Source of the DNA: an uncultured Lachnospiraceae bacterium
GTDB taxonomy: Bacteria > Bacillota > Clostridia > Lachnospirales > Lachnospiraceae
Direction: 5' to 3'
Length of the DNA stretch: 44,588 nucleotides
NCBI GenBank assembly: GCA_910579285.1
Contig: CAJTTT010000025.1
Location: forward strand, 1,975 to 46,562
Part shown: piece by piece, positions 25,442 to 32,878 of the stretch
How the letters are laid out: each line of letters starts with the position of its first letter
Numbering within the stretch: the first letter of the stretch is position 1
The notes under the pieces: generated by a model
Databases searched by the model: none
Seen by the model: only the letters and a program-made list of their open reading frames with translations
What the model was told of the DNA's origin: nothing
Position numbers and translations under genes: made by a program

Positions 25442-25532
25442 AGAAACATGCGGATTTTGAGAAGGACAGCGCACGGGAACCAGTATGAGGAACCGGGCGC
25501 TGCATGGCATAATATTTCAGGGAGGAATGACG

Positions 25533-27269
25533 ATGATTAAAACCCTTGCGGCACAAATCAAAGAATATAAGAAGGTGTCTGTCATAACGCCGGTCTTTAT
25601 GGTTCTGGAGGTCGTTTTTGAGATGCTGATCCCGTTTCTGATGGCGTCCATCATAGACGATGGCGTGGAGGCAGGGAACATGCAGCACGTTTATGCGGTG
25701 GGCGCGGTAATGATCGCGGCGGCCCTCGGCGGGCTTTTCTGCGGTGTGATGGGCGGCAAGTACGGGGCGAGGGCGTCCACGGGCTTTGCGAAAAATTTAA
25801 GGCAGGCCATGTTTGAAAACATACAGACTTTCTCGTTTGCCAGTATCGATAAGTTCAGCACGGCGGGACTGATCACCAGACTGACCACGGATGTAAACAA
25901 CATGCAGATGGCGTACCAGATGATTCTGCGGATCTGCTTCCGCGCCCCGGTCAGCATGGTCTGCGCGATGGCGATGGCTTTTCTGATCAATGCTGAACTT
26001 GCGGGGATTTATCTGGCAGCGGTGATTCTGCTTGGGGCGGTGCTGTTTTTCATCATCAGGGGCGCCATGAAATACTTCAAACAGGCTTTTCCGAAATATG
26101 ACGAGCTGAACGCCTCCGTGCAGGAGAACGTGAGTGCGATCCGCGTGGTGAAGGCTTACGTCAGGGAAGCGCATGAGACGGAGAAATTTAAGAAAGCCAG
26201 CCAGGGCATTTACGATATTTTCAGCAAGGCCGAGCGGCATGTGGTGCTGAATATGCCGGTTATGATGTTTACCGTTTACGGCTGTATCCTGTTAATCAGC
26301 TGGCTGGGCGCAAAACAGATTGTGCAGGACACGCTGACCACGGGAGAGCTGATGAGCCTGCTTACATACTGCATGAATATTCTGATGAGCCTGATGATGG
26401 TGGCCATGATATTTGTGATGCTGAGCATGAGCATCGCCAGCGCGGAGCGTATCTGCGAGGTGCTCAACGAGAAGAGTGATTTGACCAATCCAGTCGATCC
26501 TGTTTACGAAGTGGCGAGCGGAGACATCGAGTTTCAGCATGTTCGTTTCTCCTATCACAAGGAGAGCAGTGAGGCGGTTTTACACGATATTAACCTGAAA
26601 ATAAAGGCTGGGGAGACCATCGGCATCATTGGCGGAACCGGCAGTGCAAAGACCAGTCTGGTCAATCTGATCAGCCGTCTCTACGATGTGACGGATGGCA
26701 GGGTGCTTGTAGGTGACAGGGATGTCAGGGAATATGACATTGAGACACTGAGAAACCAGGTGGCGGTAGTTTTGCAGAAGAATGTGCTCTTTTCGGGTAC
26801 GATTCTGGATAACCTGCGCTGGGGTGACGCGGACGCCACGGAGGAGGAGTGCAGGAGGGTGTGCAGACTGGCCTGCGCGGATGAGTTTATTGAGAAGATG
26901 CCGGAAGGCTACCAGACTTACATAGAACAGGGCGGAACCAACGTTTCCGGCGGGCAGAGGCAGCGGCTTACCATAGCGCGGGCCCTTCTCAAGAAACCGA
27001 AGGTGTTGATTCTGGATGACTCCACCAGCGCGGTGGATACGGCCACGGACGCGAAGATCAGAAAGGCTTTCGCGGAGGAGATTCCCGACACCACGAAGCT
27101 GATCATTGCCCAGCGTGTGGCCAGCGTGATGAACGCGGACCGCATTATCGTAATGGATGAAGGGCGGGTGCACGGGTTTGGCACGCACGAGGAACTGCTG
27201 CGCGACAATGAGATTTACAGGGAAGTTTACGAGTCGCAGACAAACGGAGGCGGAGACTTCGACGAATAA
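25533..27269 (+). CDS. Heterodimeric ABC exporter subunit with degenerate ATPase site
   Basis: The 578-residue protein fuses six membrane helices (about 1-310) to an ATPase. Its Walker A reads GGTGSAKT with Ala372 in place of the usual Gly, and the catalytic Glu after Walker B is Asp (ILDDSTS, D495-D496). Together with the canonical partner downstream, this is the pattern of heterodimeric exporters such as BmrCD, LmrCD and TM287/288, where one of the two ATP sites is non-hydrolytic. Signature VSGGQRQRL is intact. Such pumps expel drugs, lipids or peptides; the substrate here is unknown. The start at 25533 follows GGGAGGA by 7 bases. Confidence 0.9.
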   Translation: MIKTLAAQIKEYKKVSVITPVFMVLEVVFEMLIPFLMASIIDDGVEAGNMQHVYAVGAVMIAAALGGLFCGVMGGKYGARASTGFAKNLRQAMFENIQTFSFASIDKFSTAGLITRLTTDVNNMQMAYQMILRICFRAPVSMVCAMAMAFLINAELAGIYLAAVILLGAVLFFIIRGAMKYFKQAFPKYDELNASVQENVSAIRVVKAYVREAHETEKFKKASQGIYDIFSKAERHVVLNMPVMMFTVYGCILLISWLGAKQIVQDTLTTGELMSLLTYCMNILMSLMMVAMIFVMLSMSIASAERICEVLNEKSDLTNPVDPVYEVASGDIEFQHVRFSYHKESSEAVLHDINLKIKAGETIGIIGGTGSAKTSLVNLISRLYDVTDGRVLVGDRDVREYDIETLRNQVAVVLQKNVLFSGTILDNLRWGDADATEEECRRVCRLACADEFIEKMPEGYQTYIEQGGTNVSGGQRQRLTIARALLKKPKVLILDDSTSAVDTATDAKIRKAFAEEIPDTTKLIIAQRVASVMNADRIIVMDEGRVHGFGTHEELLRDNEIYREVYESQTNGGGDFDE

Positions 27270-27270
27270 T

Positions 27271-27500
27271 GTGAGAAGAGTGTCTAAAACTCAGCAGCAC
27301 AGGCTGCCTTGTTAAGAAATGGAAAAAGAGGTAACAGATTGAGAAATCACACTGATGTGCTGATTTCTCAATCGGGAGTTTGTGCCGGAGCGTCACAAAC
27401 TCCTTGAGCGCAGAGCAGAAACGGAGTATTCCTTCGGAAAACTCCAGATTCTGCCCGCGTTCCCTGGAGTATGCCTGTCGGCAAACTCCGCAAAGAACGC
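27271..27500 (+). repeat. Array of nested hairpins between the exporter genes
   Basis: GATTGAGAAATC (27337-27348) pairs with GATTTCTCAATC (27362-27373), 12 perfect pairs. GGAGTTTGTG (27375-27384) pairs with CACAAACTCC (27394-27403). Two further hairpins share one design: an outer 6-bp stem (GCAGAA/TTCTGC at 27415-27420/27449-27454; GCGTTC/GAACGC at 27457-27462/27495-27500), a common GGAGT/ACTCC stem, an A-A mismatch, and a 4-bp tip. The start of the region (GTGAGAAGAG...CTAAAACTCAGC) resembles the module at 21145. The last stem ends just before the ribosome binding site of the next gene. Confidence 0.75.
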
Positions 27501-27518
27501 TTCAGAATGGAGGAAATT

Positions 27519-29417
27519 ATGCCGGGACCACATGGAAGAATGAATGGCGGAAAGAGAATAGAGAATCCAGGGAAAGTGTTTAAGCGCTTGATGCAGTATG
27601 TGATGAAAAGCTACGGCCCCCATCTGGTGATCGTGGCGGCGCTGATTTTTGTGAGTGTGCTGGCCAACGTGCAGGGCACCATGTTTATCCAGCGTCTGAT
27701 AGACGACTATATCACCCCGATGCTGACACAGGACGTGCCGGATTTTTCACCGCTTGCAGGCGCCATCGCGAAAGTGGCGTGTCTGTATCTGGTGGGTGTG
27801 CTGGCGTCCTATGCGTGGAACCGCATTATGATCAATGTGACCCAGGGAACCTTGCGAAATGTACGCGATGACCTGTTTTCCCATATGGAGACGCTCCCGG
27901 TCAAATATTTTGACACCCACGCGCACGGTGATATTATGTCGACCTATACAAACGATACGGAAACACTGAGACAAATGATCAGCCAGAGTATGCCCCAGGT
28001 GTTTAACAGCGCGATTACCATTGTGAGTGTGCTCATCAGCATGATTATCCTAAGTGTGCCGCTGACCGTGGTGACGCTCCTTATGGTGGGAATCATGCTT
28101 ATTGTGACCCAGAAAGTGGCGGGACTGAGCGGCCGGTATTTTCTGGAACAGCAGAGCAATCTGGGCAAGGTCAACGGTTTTATTGAAGAGATGATGAACG
28201 GGCAGAAGGTGGTCAAGGTATTTAACCACGAGGAAAAGAATATCGAGGACTTCCGCGCGCTCAACGACGCCCTGTTTGAGAGTGCGGATAAGGCAAACTA
28301 TCTGGTCAACGTGGTGGGGCCGGTGAACCAGCAGCTCGGTAACGTGAGTTATGTGGTCTGCGCCATCGTGGGCGGCGCGCTGGCGCTTTCCGGGGCAACA
28401 GGGCTAACCCTTGGCAAACTGGCGAGCTTTCTGACCTTTAATAGAAGCTTTAATATGCCGATAAATCAAGTGAGCCAGCAGTTCAACGCGATTGTCATGG
28501 CGATGGCGGGCGCGGAGCGTATCTTTAAAATGCTGGATGAGTCTGCGGAGACGGACGACGGCTATGTGACACTGGTCAATGTGAAAGAGGAGAATGGCGC
28601 CCTCGTGGAGACGCCGGAGCGCACCGGCCGCTGGGCATGGCGGCACGAGCATCAGGCGGATCATTCCGTAGATTATGTGGAACTTAAGGGAGATGTGGTT
28701 TTCGACGGCGTGGATTTCGGGTATAATGATGATAAGATGGTGCTCCACGATGTGAAGCTCTATGCGGAGCCTGGACAGAAGATCGCTTTTGTGGGTTCCA
28801 CGGGAGCGGGAAAAACAACCATTACCAATCTGATTAACCGCTTTTATGACATCCAGGACGGAAAGATCCGTTACGACGGCATCAATGTGAATAAGATTAA
28901 GAAGGCGGATCTGCGCCGGTCGCTCGGAATTGTGCTGCAGGATACGCACCTCTTTACGGGGACAGTGATGGAAAACATCCGCTATGGGAAGCTGGACGCC
29001 ACCGACGAGGAAGTGAGGGCGGCGGCGAAGCTGGCCAATGCGGACAGCTTTATCAGAAGACTGCCGGAAGGGTATGACACCGTGCTCTCCGGGGACGGGG
29101 CAAACTTAAGTCAGGGGCAGAGACAGCTTCTGGCCATTGCGAGAGCGGCCGTGGCCGATCCGCCGGTGCTGATTCTGGACGAGGCCACCAGCTCCATCGA
29201 CACCCGAACCGAGCGTATTGTGCAGGACGGCATGGATAAGCTGATGAGGGGCAGAACCACCTTTGTGATCGCCCACAGGCTCTCCACAGTCAGAAATTCC
29301 GACTGTATTATGGTGCTGGAGCAGGGGCGCATCATAGAGCGCGGCACACACAACCAGTTGATTGAAGAACGCGGAAAATACTACATTTTGTATACGGGAA
29401 ATGCAATTATTGCATAA
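27519..29417 (+). CDS. Heterodimeric ABC exporter subunit with canonical ATPase site
   Basis: The 632-residue half-transporter has six membrane helices (about 25-330), a longer linker than its partner (about 345-395, with charged residues WRHEHQADHS), then an ATPase. Walker A GSTGAGKTT (from residue 426), signature NLSQGQRQLLAIARA and Walker B LILDEATSSID with catalytic E555 are all canonical. It should supply the active ATP site to the exporter. The ATG at 27519 is chosen because GGAGGA at 27509-27514 is correctly spaced; the open frame extends back to 27471, but those codons are hairpin sequence. Confidence 0.9.
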   Translation: MPGPHGRMNGGKRIENPGKVFKRLMQYVMKSYGPHLVIVAALIFVSVLANVQGTMFIQRLIDDYITPMLTQDVPDFSPLAGAIAKVACLYLVGVLASYAWNRIMINVTQGTLRNVRDDLFSHMETLPVKYFDTHAHGDIMSTYTNDTETLRQMISQSMPQVFNSAITIVSVLISMIILSVPLTVVTLLMVGIMLIVTQKVAGLSGRYFLEQQSNLGKVNGFIEEMMNGQKVVKVFNHEEKNIEDFRALNDALFESADKANYLVNVVGPVNQQLGNVSYVVCAIVGGALALSGATGLTLGKLASFLTFNRSFNMPINQVSQQFNAIVMAMAGAERIFKMLDESAETDDGYVTLVNVKEENGALVETPERTGRWAWRHEHQADHSVDYVELKGDVVFDGVDFGYNDDKMVLHDVKLYAEPGQKIAFVGSTGAGKTTITNLINRFYDIQDGKIRYDGINVNKIKKADLRRSLGIVLQDTHLFTGTVMENIRYGKLDATDEEVRAAAKLANADSFIRRLPEGYDTVLSGDGANLSQGQRQLLAIARAAVADPPVLILDEATSSIDTRTERIVQDGMDKLMRGRTTFVIAHRLSTVRNSDCIMVLEQGRIIERGTHNQLIEERGKYYILYTGNAIIA

Positions 29418-29430
29418 TTTCATTTTATTT

Positions 29431-29486
29431 TGTAGTAAAAAGTTGACATTTGTAACAAAAAATTATATATTAAAATTGACTACAAG
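29431..29486 (+). promoter_or_regulatory. blaI promoter with flanking inverted repeats
   Basis: TTGACA (29443-29448), 17 bases and TATATT (29466-29471) form a strong promoter. TTGTAGT (29430-29436) and ACTACAA (29480-29486) flank it as an inverted repeat, and a third TGTA lies in the spacer (29451-29454). BlaI/MecI repressors bind TACA/TGTA dyads, so autorepression is likely. Confidence 0.65.
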
Positions 29487-29526
29487 ATTAAGTCGAGTGG
29501 TCGGAAAGATATGAGATGAAAAGCGT

Positions 29527-29892
29527 ATGAAAAAAATTTATAATGTGTCCGATGCGGAAATGGAGGTCATGGAAAAACTGTGGGAGCAGGAAGACGGCAT
29601 TAAGCAGTCCGATCTGCTGGCCCTGTTTGAGGCGGACGGTAAGATATGGAAGAGGCAGACTCTCAATACCTTTCTGACCCGGTTAGAGGATAAGGGACTA
29701 CTGAAACGGGAAAACAGAATTGTGAAAGCGATATACAGCCGGGAAGAGTATAACGGCATGCAGATGAAAACGGTGATTGATCATATGTATGGAGGGAGAC
29801 TGAGTAATTTTGTCGCATCCTTTGTAAAGGAGAACTCCATCAACGAGAGCGATGCAAAGGCGCTGATTGCACTTCTTGAAAAAAATAAGTAG
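29527..29892 (+). CDS. blaI: BlaI/MecI-family transcriptional repressor
   Basis: The 121-residue protein has the winged-helix domain of the BlaI family: MSDAEMEVMEKLWEQ-like start (here VSDAEMEVMEKLW), the recognition helix region around TLNTFLTRLEDKGLLKRE, and a dimerising C-terminal helix. BlaI repressors are inactivated by proteolysis triggered by a membrane M56 protease, which is encoded 11 bases downstream. Likely targets are its own promoter and perhaps the exporter operon upstream. No beta-lactamase gene is nearby. Confidence 0.92.
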   Translation: MKKIYNVSDAEMEVMEKLWEQEDGIKQSDLLALFEADGKIWKRQTLNTFLTRLEDKGLLKRENRIVKAIYSREEYNGMQMKTVIDHMYGGRLSNFVASFVKENSINESDAKALIALLEKNK

Positions 29893-29903
29893 GAGAAAGA
29901 GAA

Positions 29904-31238
29904 ATGGAATATTTATTGGTCATGTCTCTTTCGGGAAGCACGATGACTGGTATTTATCTGTTGCTGCGGTACCTGCTGAAAAAGAAGATTTGTGCAAGGC
30001 TTTATGATCTACTCGCCAGAGTGGCGATTCTGTATTATCTTGTTCCTTTACCTTATTTGAAGAAGTGTTATGTAGTAGTCGGGCGGTTCTTAGGAGTGGA
30101 AAGATCTATGGAGATTTCGCGGGTACCGCTGACATGGAGAAATCACATCGTTCATGCAGAAGGGGCATTGCATGTGAATATCTACGCCGGTATACAGACG
30201 GCAGCAGTCATCATTTGGATGTTGGGAATCTGTCTTCTGATGGCAGGACAGGTGGCGGAGTATGTTGGGCTGGCCCGCCGGGCAGCAAAATATGCGGACC
30301 GCATAATGACGCCGGAGCAGAGAACCTTTCTCGATCATCTGAAAGAACAATATGGAATTAAGCGGCGTGTGTTTCTGTATGAAGCGACAGAAGGGGAGCA
30401 TACAATAACTTTTGGATTCTTTCGTCCAGTGATTGTCTGCGGAAGAGAAACCACAAGCCGGGAGGCGGAACTTCTTGTCCGCCATGAATTGGTACATATC
30501 AGACGCAGAGATGCGTTGTGGAAAATGCTTATACAGTTGGCAGTGATGATGCACTGGTGTAATCCGATGGTATGGATATTGCGCCGTGATTTCGAACAGG
30601 TTTGTGAGTGTTCCTGTGATGAGACCGTGATGCAGGACAAGTCGGACGAGGAGGTGGCAGAGTACCTGCGCCTGATGATTGAAGAGGCGCTGGAGAAGAA
30701 AACGGAGAAAGTCTCCCTGCGGTGGAAAGCCGGATTTGGAGACAACGCACAAAAGATAAAGGAAAGGATGGACAATTTAATGAACAGGAAAAGGTGGAAT
30801 CGTGTTGCGGCCGTAACATTGGTGGCGGCACTGGCCTTCGCAAACTCCATGACGGTGTTTGCTTATAGAGATTCGTTTGAGAGAGAAGTGGTTGAGGAAG
30901 TTTCAGCAGAAGAGATTGAAGGAATGCTGGAAGACGATACATATACCTTTGTCCCGGAAGAGATGGACGTGGAAGTTTGGCATGAGGATATACATGAATT
31001 TTTGTATGAAAACCAGTTTACGGATGAGGAGGGCAATATCTATCCAATTGCCAACGGTGACGAGGTTGAACCGCATTGCAATCATACATTTGTTTCAGGA
31101 ACGGGATCAGCCCACAGGAAGACTTCAGACGGAGGCTGTGAGATCAGGGAATATAAGGCACAGAGATGCAGCAAATGCGGTTATGTATTACAGGGAGAAT
31201 TAATTCAATTGATTACATATAAGGTATGCCCTCATTGA
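29904..31238 (+). CDS. M56 membrane metalloprotease, BlaR1-like without PBP sensor
   Basis: The 444-residue protein has N-terminal membrane helices, a zinc protease motif HELVH (H194, H198) in a cytoplasmic loop, and a last helix at about 297-316. In BlaR1 the outer C-terminal part is a penicillin-binding domain of about 250 residues. Here it is only about 128 residues, with acidic stretches and a cysteine/histidine-rich end (H391, C392, H394, C412, C422-x2-C425, C442) that looks like a metal-binding or redox tail. It should cleave or trigger cleavage of BlaI in response to an outer signal that is not a beta-lactam, judging by the missing domain. The gene follows blaI with AGGAGAAAG before its ATG. 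Confidence 0.85.
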   Translation: MEYLLVMSLSGSTMTGIYLLLRYLLKKKICARLYDLLARVAILYYLVPLPYLKKCYVVVGRFLGVERSMEISRVPLTWRNHIVHAEGALHVNIYAGIQTAAVIIWMLGICLLMAGQVAEYVGLARRAAKYADRIMTPEQRTFLDHLKEQYGIKRRVFLYEATEGEHTITFGFFRPVIVCGRETTSREAELLVRHELVHIRRRDALWKMLIQLAVMMHWCNPMVWILRRDFEQVCECSCDETVMQDKSDEEVAEYLRLMIEEALEKKTEKVSLRWKAGFGDNAQKIKERMDNLMNRKRWNRVAAVTLVAALAFANSMTVFAYRDSFEREVVEEVSAEEIEGMLEDDTYTFVPEEMDVEVWHEDIHEFLYENQFTDEEGNIYPIANGDEVEPHCNHTFVSGTGSAHRKTSDGGCEIREYKAQRCSKCGYVLQGELIQLITYKVCPH

Positions 31239-31693
31239 TAGGGATGATTTCATCTCACTTCGTAATACCGGCGTTTCCGGGCAGTTCCGGGAGCATCGGA
31301 CATAAATAGGATAATGACGCAGGAAAGACTAAGGACTTCTCCTCTGTCGCGAGGTTTTCTTCTGCGCACATTATAGGCACTGATTACAGTGTAAAAGGGG
31401 ATAAGATACAGGCGGCTATGTACATAGCCGCCTGATCTGTGTCCTGAGGAGAAAAATTATATGAAATTTTCGAAAAAAATATTTACAATTCCGTCATGTC
31501 TGTGCTATAGTAATAAAAAGCATATTTTCTACTTAACAGATCAGTAAGTTCTATCTTTCATTTTCTAAGTTTCAGAAAATCCATGCTTTGATTCCCAGTA
31601 ACCATGAAAAAGCAGGAGGATCTGAAACGGTTCTCCTGTAACAGCGGCGTTTTTTTCAGGAAAAACCGCCGAAGCCGGCAAGGAGGACAGCAA
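31239..31693. other. Intergenic region with a perfect palindrome and a promoter
   Basis: These 455 bases hold no convincing gene. CAGGCGGCTATG (31409-31420) is followed by two bases and CATAGCCGCCTG (31423-31434), making a perfect 26-base palindrome without a T-run. TTTACA (31482-31487) and TATAGT (31506-31511, extended by TGC) with an 18-base spacer form a promoter for the Rpn gene. Nothing recognisable lies in 31239-31400 apart from a short CACTG/CAGTG repeat near 31380. Confidence 0.55.
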
Positions 31694-32638
31694 ATGAACG
31701 AAACAAAAGCGAACGAGAAGAAATGGCAGGAGAGGGCTGTACAGCGCAACTACAAGGATACCGTATTTCGGATGATTTTCCGGGAGAAAGAGAACTTGCT
31801 CAGTCTGTACAACGCGTTGAACAAAACGGCTTACACAGATGTGGTCAGTCTGGAAATCACTACGCTGGAAAATGCGGTCTATATGAATTATAAGAACGAC
31901 ATTTCCTTCGTATTTGATTTTGAATTGCTGCTCTATGAACATCAGTCGACATGCAACCCGAATATGCCGCTGAGGGACTTGCTCTATGTATCAAGAGTGC
32001 TGCAGAACCGAATCAGAAACGAAAATCTGTACAGCAAGTCACTGGTTCGGATTCCGGCGCCACGGTTTGTCGTATTTTACAATGGGACAGATTTGCAGCC
32101 TGAACAGCAGACCCTGTGTCTGTCGGACGCTTTTGAAAAAAGACAGGAGGAACCGTCACTGGAGCTGTCTGTGACCGTTTATAACATCAATCCAGGGCAT
32201 AACCGGGAACTCTTGGAAGCGTGCCGTCTGTTAAGAGAGTATGCACAGTATGTGGAACATGTAAGGTCATATACGGAAGAGCTGCCTTTATCAGAGGCGG
32301 TTGAAAAAGCGGTAGATGACTGCATCAGAAATGGAATCTTAACCGAATTTTTATCAAGGAACCGTGCGGAGGCGATCGAAGTGAGTATTTTTGAATATGA
32401 CGAAGAAAAGCATATGAGGAGTGAGCGGAAGGAATGGCGTGAGATTGGGCGGGAAGAAGGACGTTCAGAGGGACGCGCGGAAGGTCTTAAAGAAGGCCAG
32501 GCCGAGGGCTTTAAAGCAAGTTTTGATATATTGAAAACGCTGATGGAGGAAGGAAATACGGAGGAGTTAAAACGCGCCCTATCGGACAGTGATTATCAGG
32601 AACAACTGTGCCAGAAATATTTTTCAGAGCACGAGTAG
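31694..32638 (+). CDS. Rpn-family recombination-promoting nuclease
   Basis: The 314-residue protein belongs to the Rpn/putative-transposase (PD-(D/E)XK) family. KDTVFRMIF near the start, D69 and E82-x-Q84 (in YEHQS) are the nuclease core positions, and the tail has the family's run of EGR/EGL/EGQ repeats (about 253-277), thought to be a coiled linker. Family members stimulate RecA-independent DNA transfer and some act in phage defence. GGAGGA precedes the ATG at 31694; an in-frame ATG at 31604 lacks one. No inverted repeats or target duplications are seen around it, so it does not appear to be part of an intact transposon here. Confidence 0.82.
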   Translation: MNETKANEKKWQERAVQRNYKDTVFRMIFREKENLLSLYNALNKTAYTDVVSLEITTLENAVYMNYKNDISFVFDFELLLYEHQSTCNPNMPLRDLLYVSRVLQNRIRNENLYSKSLVRIPAPRFVVFYNGTDLQPEQQTLCLSDAFEKRQEEPSLELSVTVYNINPGHNRELLEACRLLREYAQYVEHVRSYTEELPLSEAVEKAVDDCIRNGILTEFLSRNRAEAIEVSIFEYDEEKHMRSERKEWREIGREEGRSEGRAEGLKEGQAEGFKASFDILKTLMEEGNTEELKRALSDSDYQEQLCQKYFSEHE

Positions 32639-32669
32639 TTCAGACATACCGGCAGAAAACGTGAAAAAG

Positions 32670-32702
32670 CCAGTGAATCCATTTGTGGACACTGGTTTTT
32701 TT
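32670..32702 (+). terminator. Rho-independent terminator after the Rpn gene
   Basis: CCAGTG (32670-32675) pairs with CACTGG (32690-32695), extended by TCC/GGA inside, and is followed by seven T's. Confidence 0.88.
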
Positions 32703-32755
32703 ATAAATGATGGGGGAGGAGATTTCTGGAAACGGTAATCTGCGCCATATTAGGG

Positions 32756-32784
32756 CTTGCAGTTTTTGACAGGCTTGTTATAAT
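32756..32784 (+). promoter_or_regulatory. Promoter of the cysteine desulfurase operon
   Basis: TTGCAG (32756-32761), a 17-base spacer and TATAAT (32779-32784) with a TG extension. A TTGACA at 32766 is only 7 bases from the -10 and is not used with it. Confidence 0.7.
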
Positions 32785-32878
32785 GTTTAATAGAATAGTA
32801 ATTCGATAGGAATAATATGAAAGCGAAGATTTTTCTGATAACAGAAGCAAATAGAAGCAGAAATAGGGAGACAGCAGA

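Noticed and set aside
27471..27518. Upstream start for the second exporter subunit
   Set aside because: These codons are part of the last hairpin, and GGAGGA is correctly spaced to ATG 27519.
29431..31238. Beta-lactam resistance locus
   Set aside because: BlaI and an M56 protease are present, but there is no beta-lactamase or PBP2a gene and the protease lacks a penicillin-binding domain.
31694..32638. Insertion sequence around the Rpn gene
   Set aside because: The family is sometimes labelled transposase, but no terminal inverted repeats, target duplication or second gene was found, and the gene has its own promoter and terminator.
32766..32784. Promoter formed by TTGACA at 32766 and TATAAT at 32779
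   Set aside because: The spacer would be only 7 bases; TTGCAG at 32756 has the correct 17-base spacing to the same -10.
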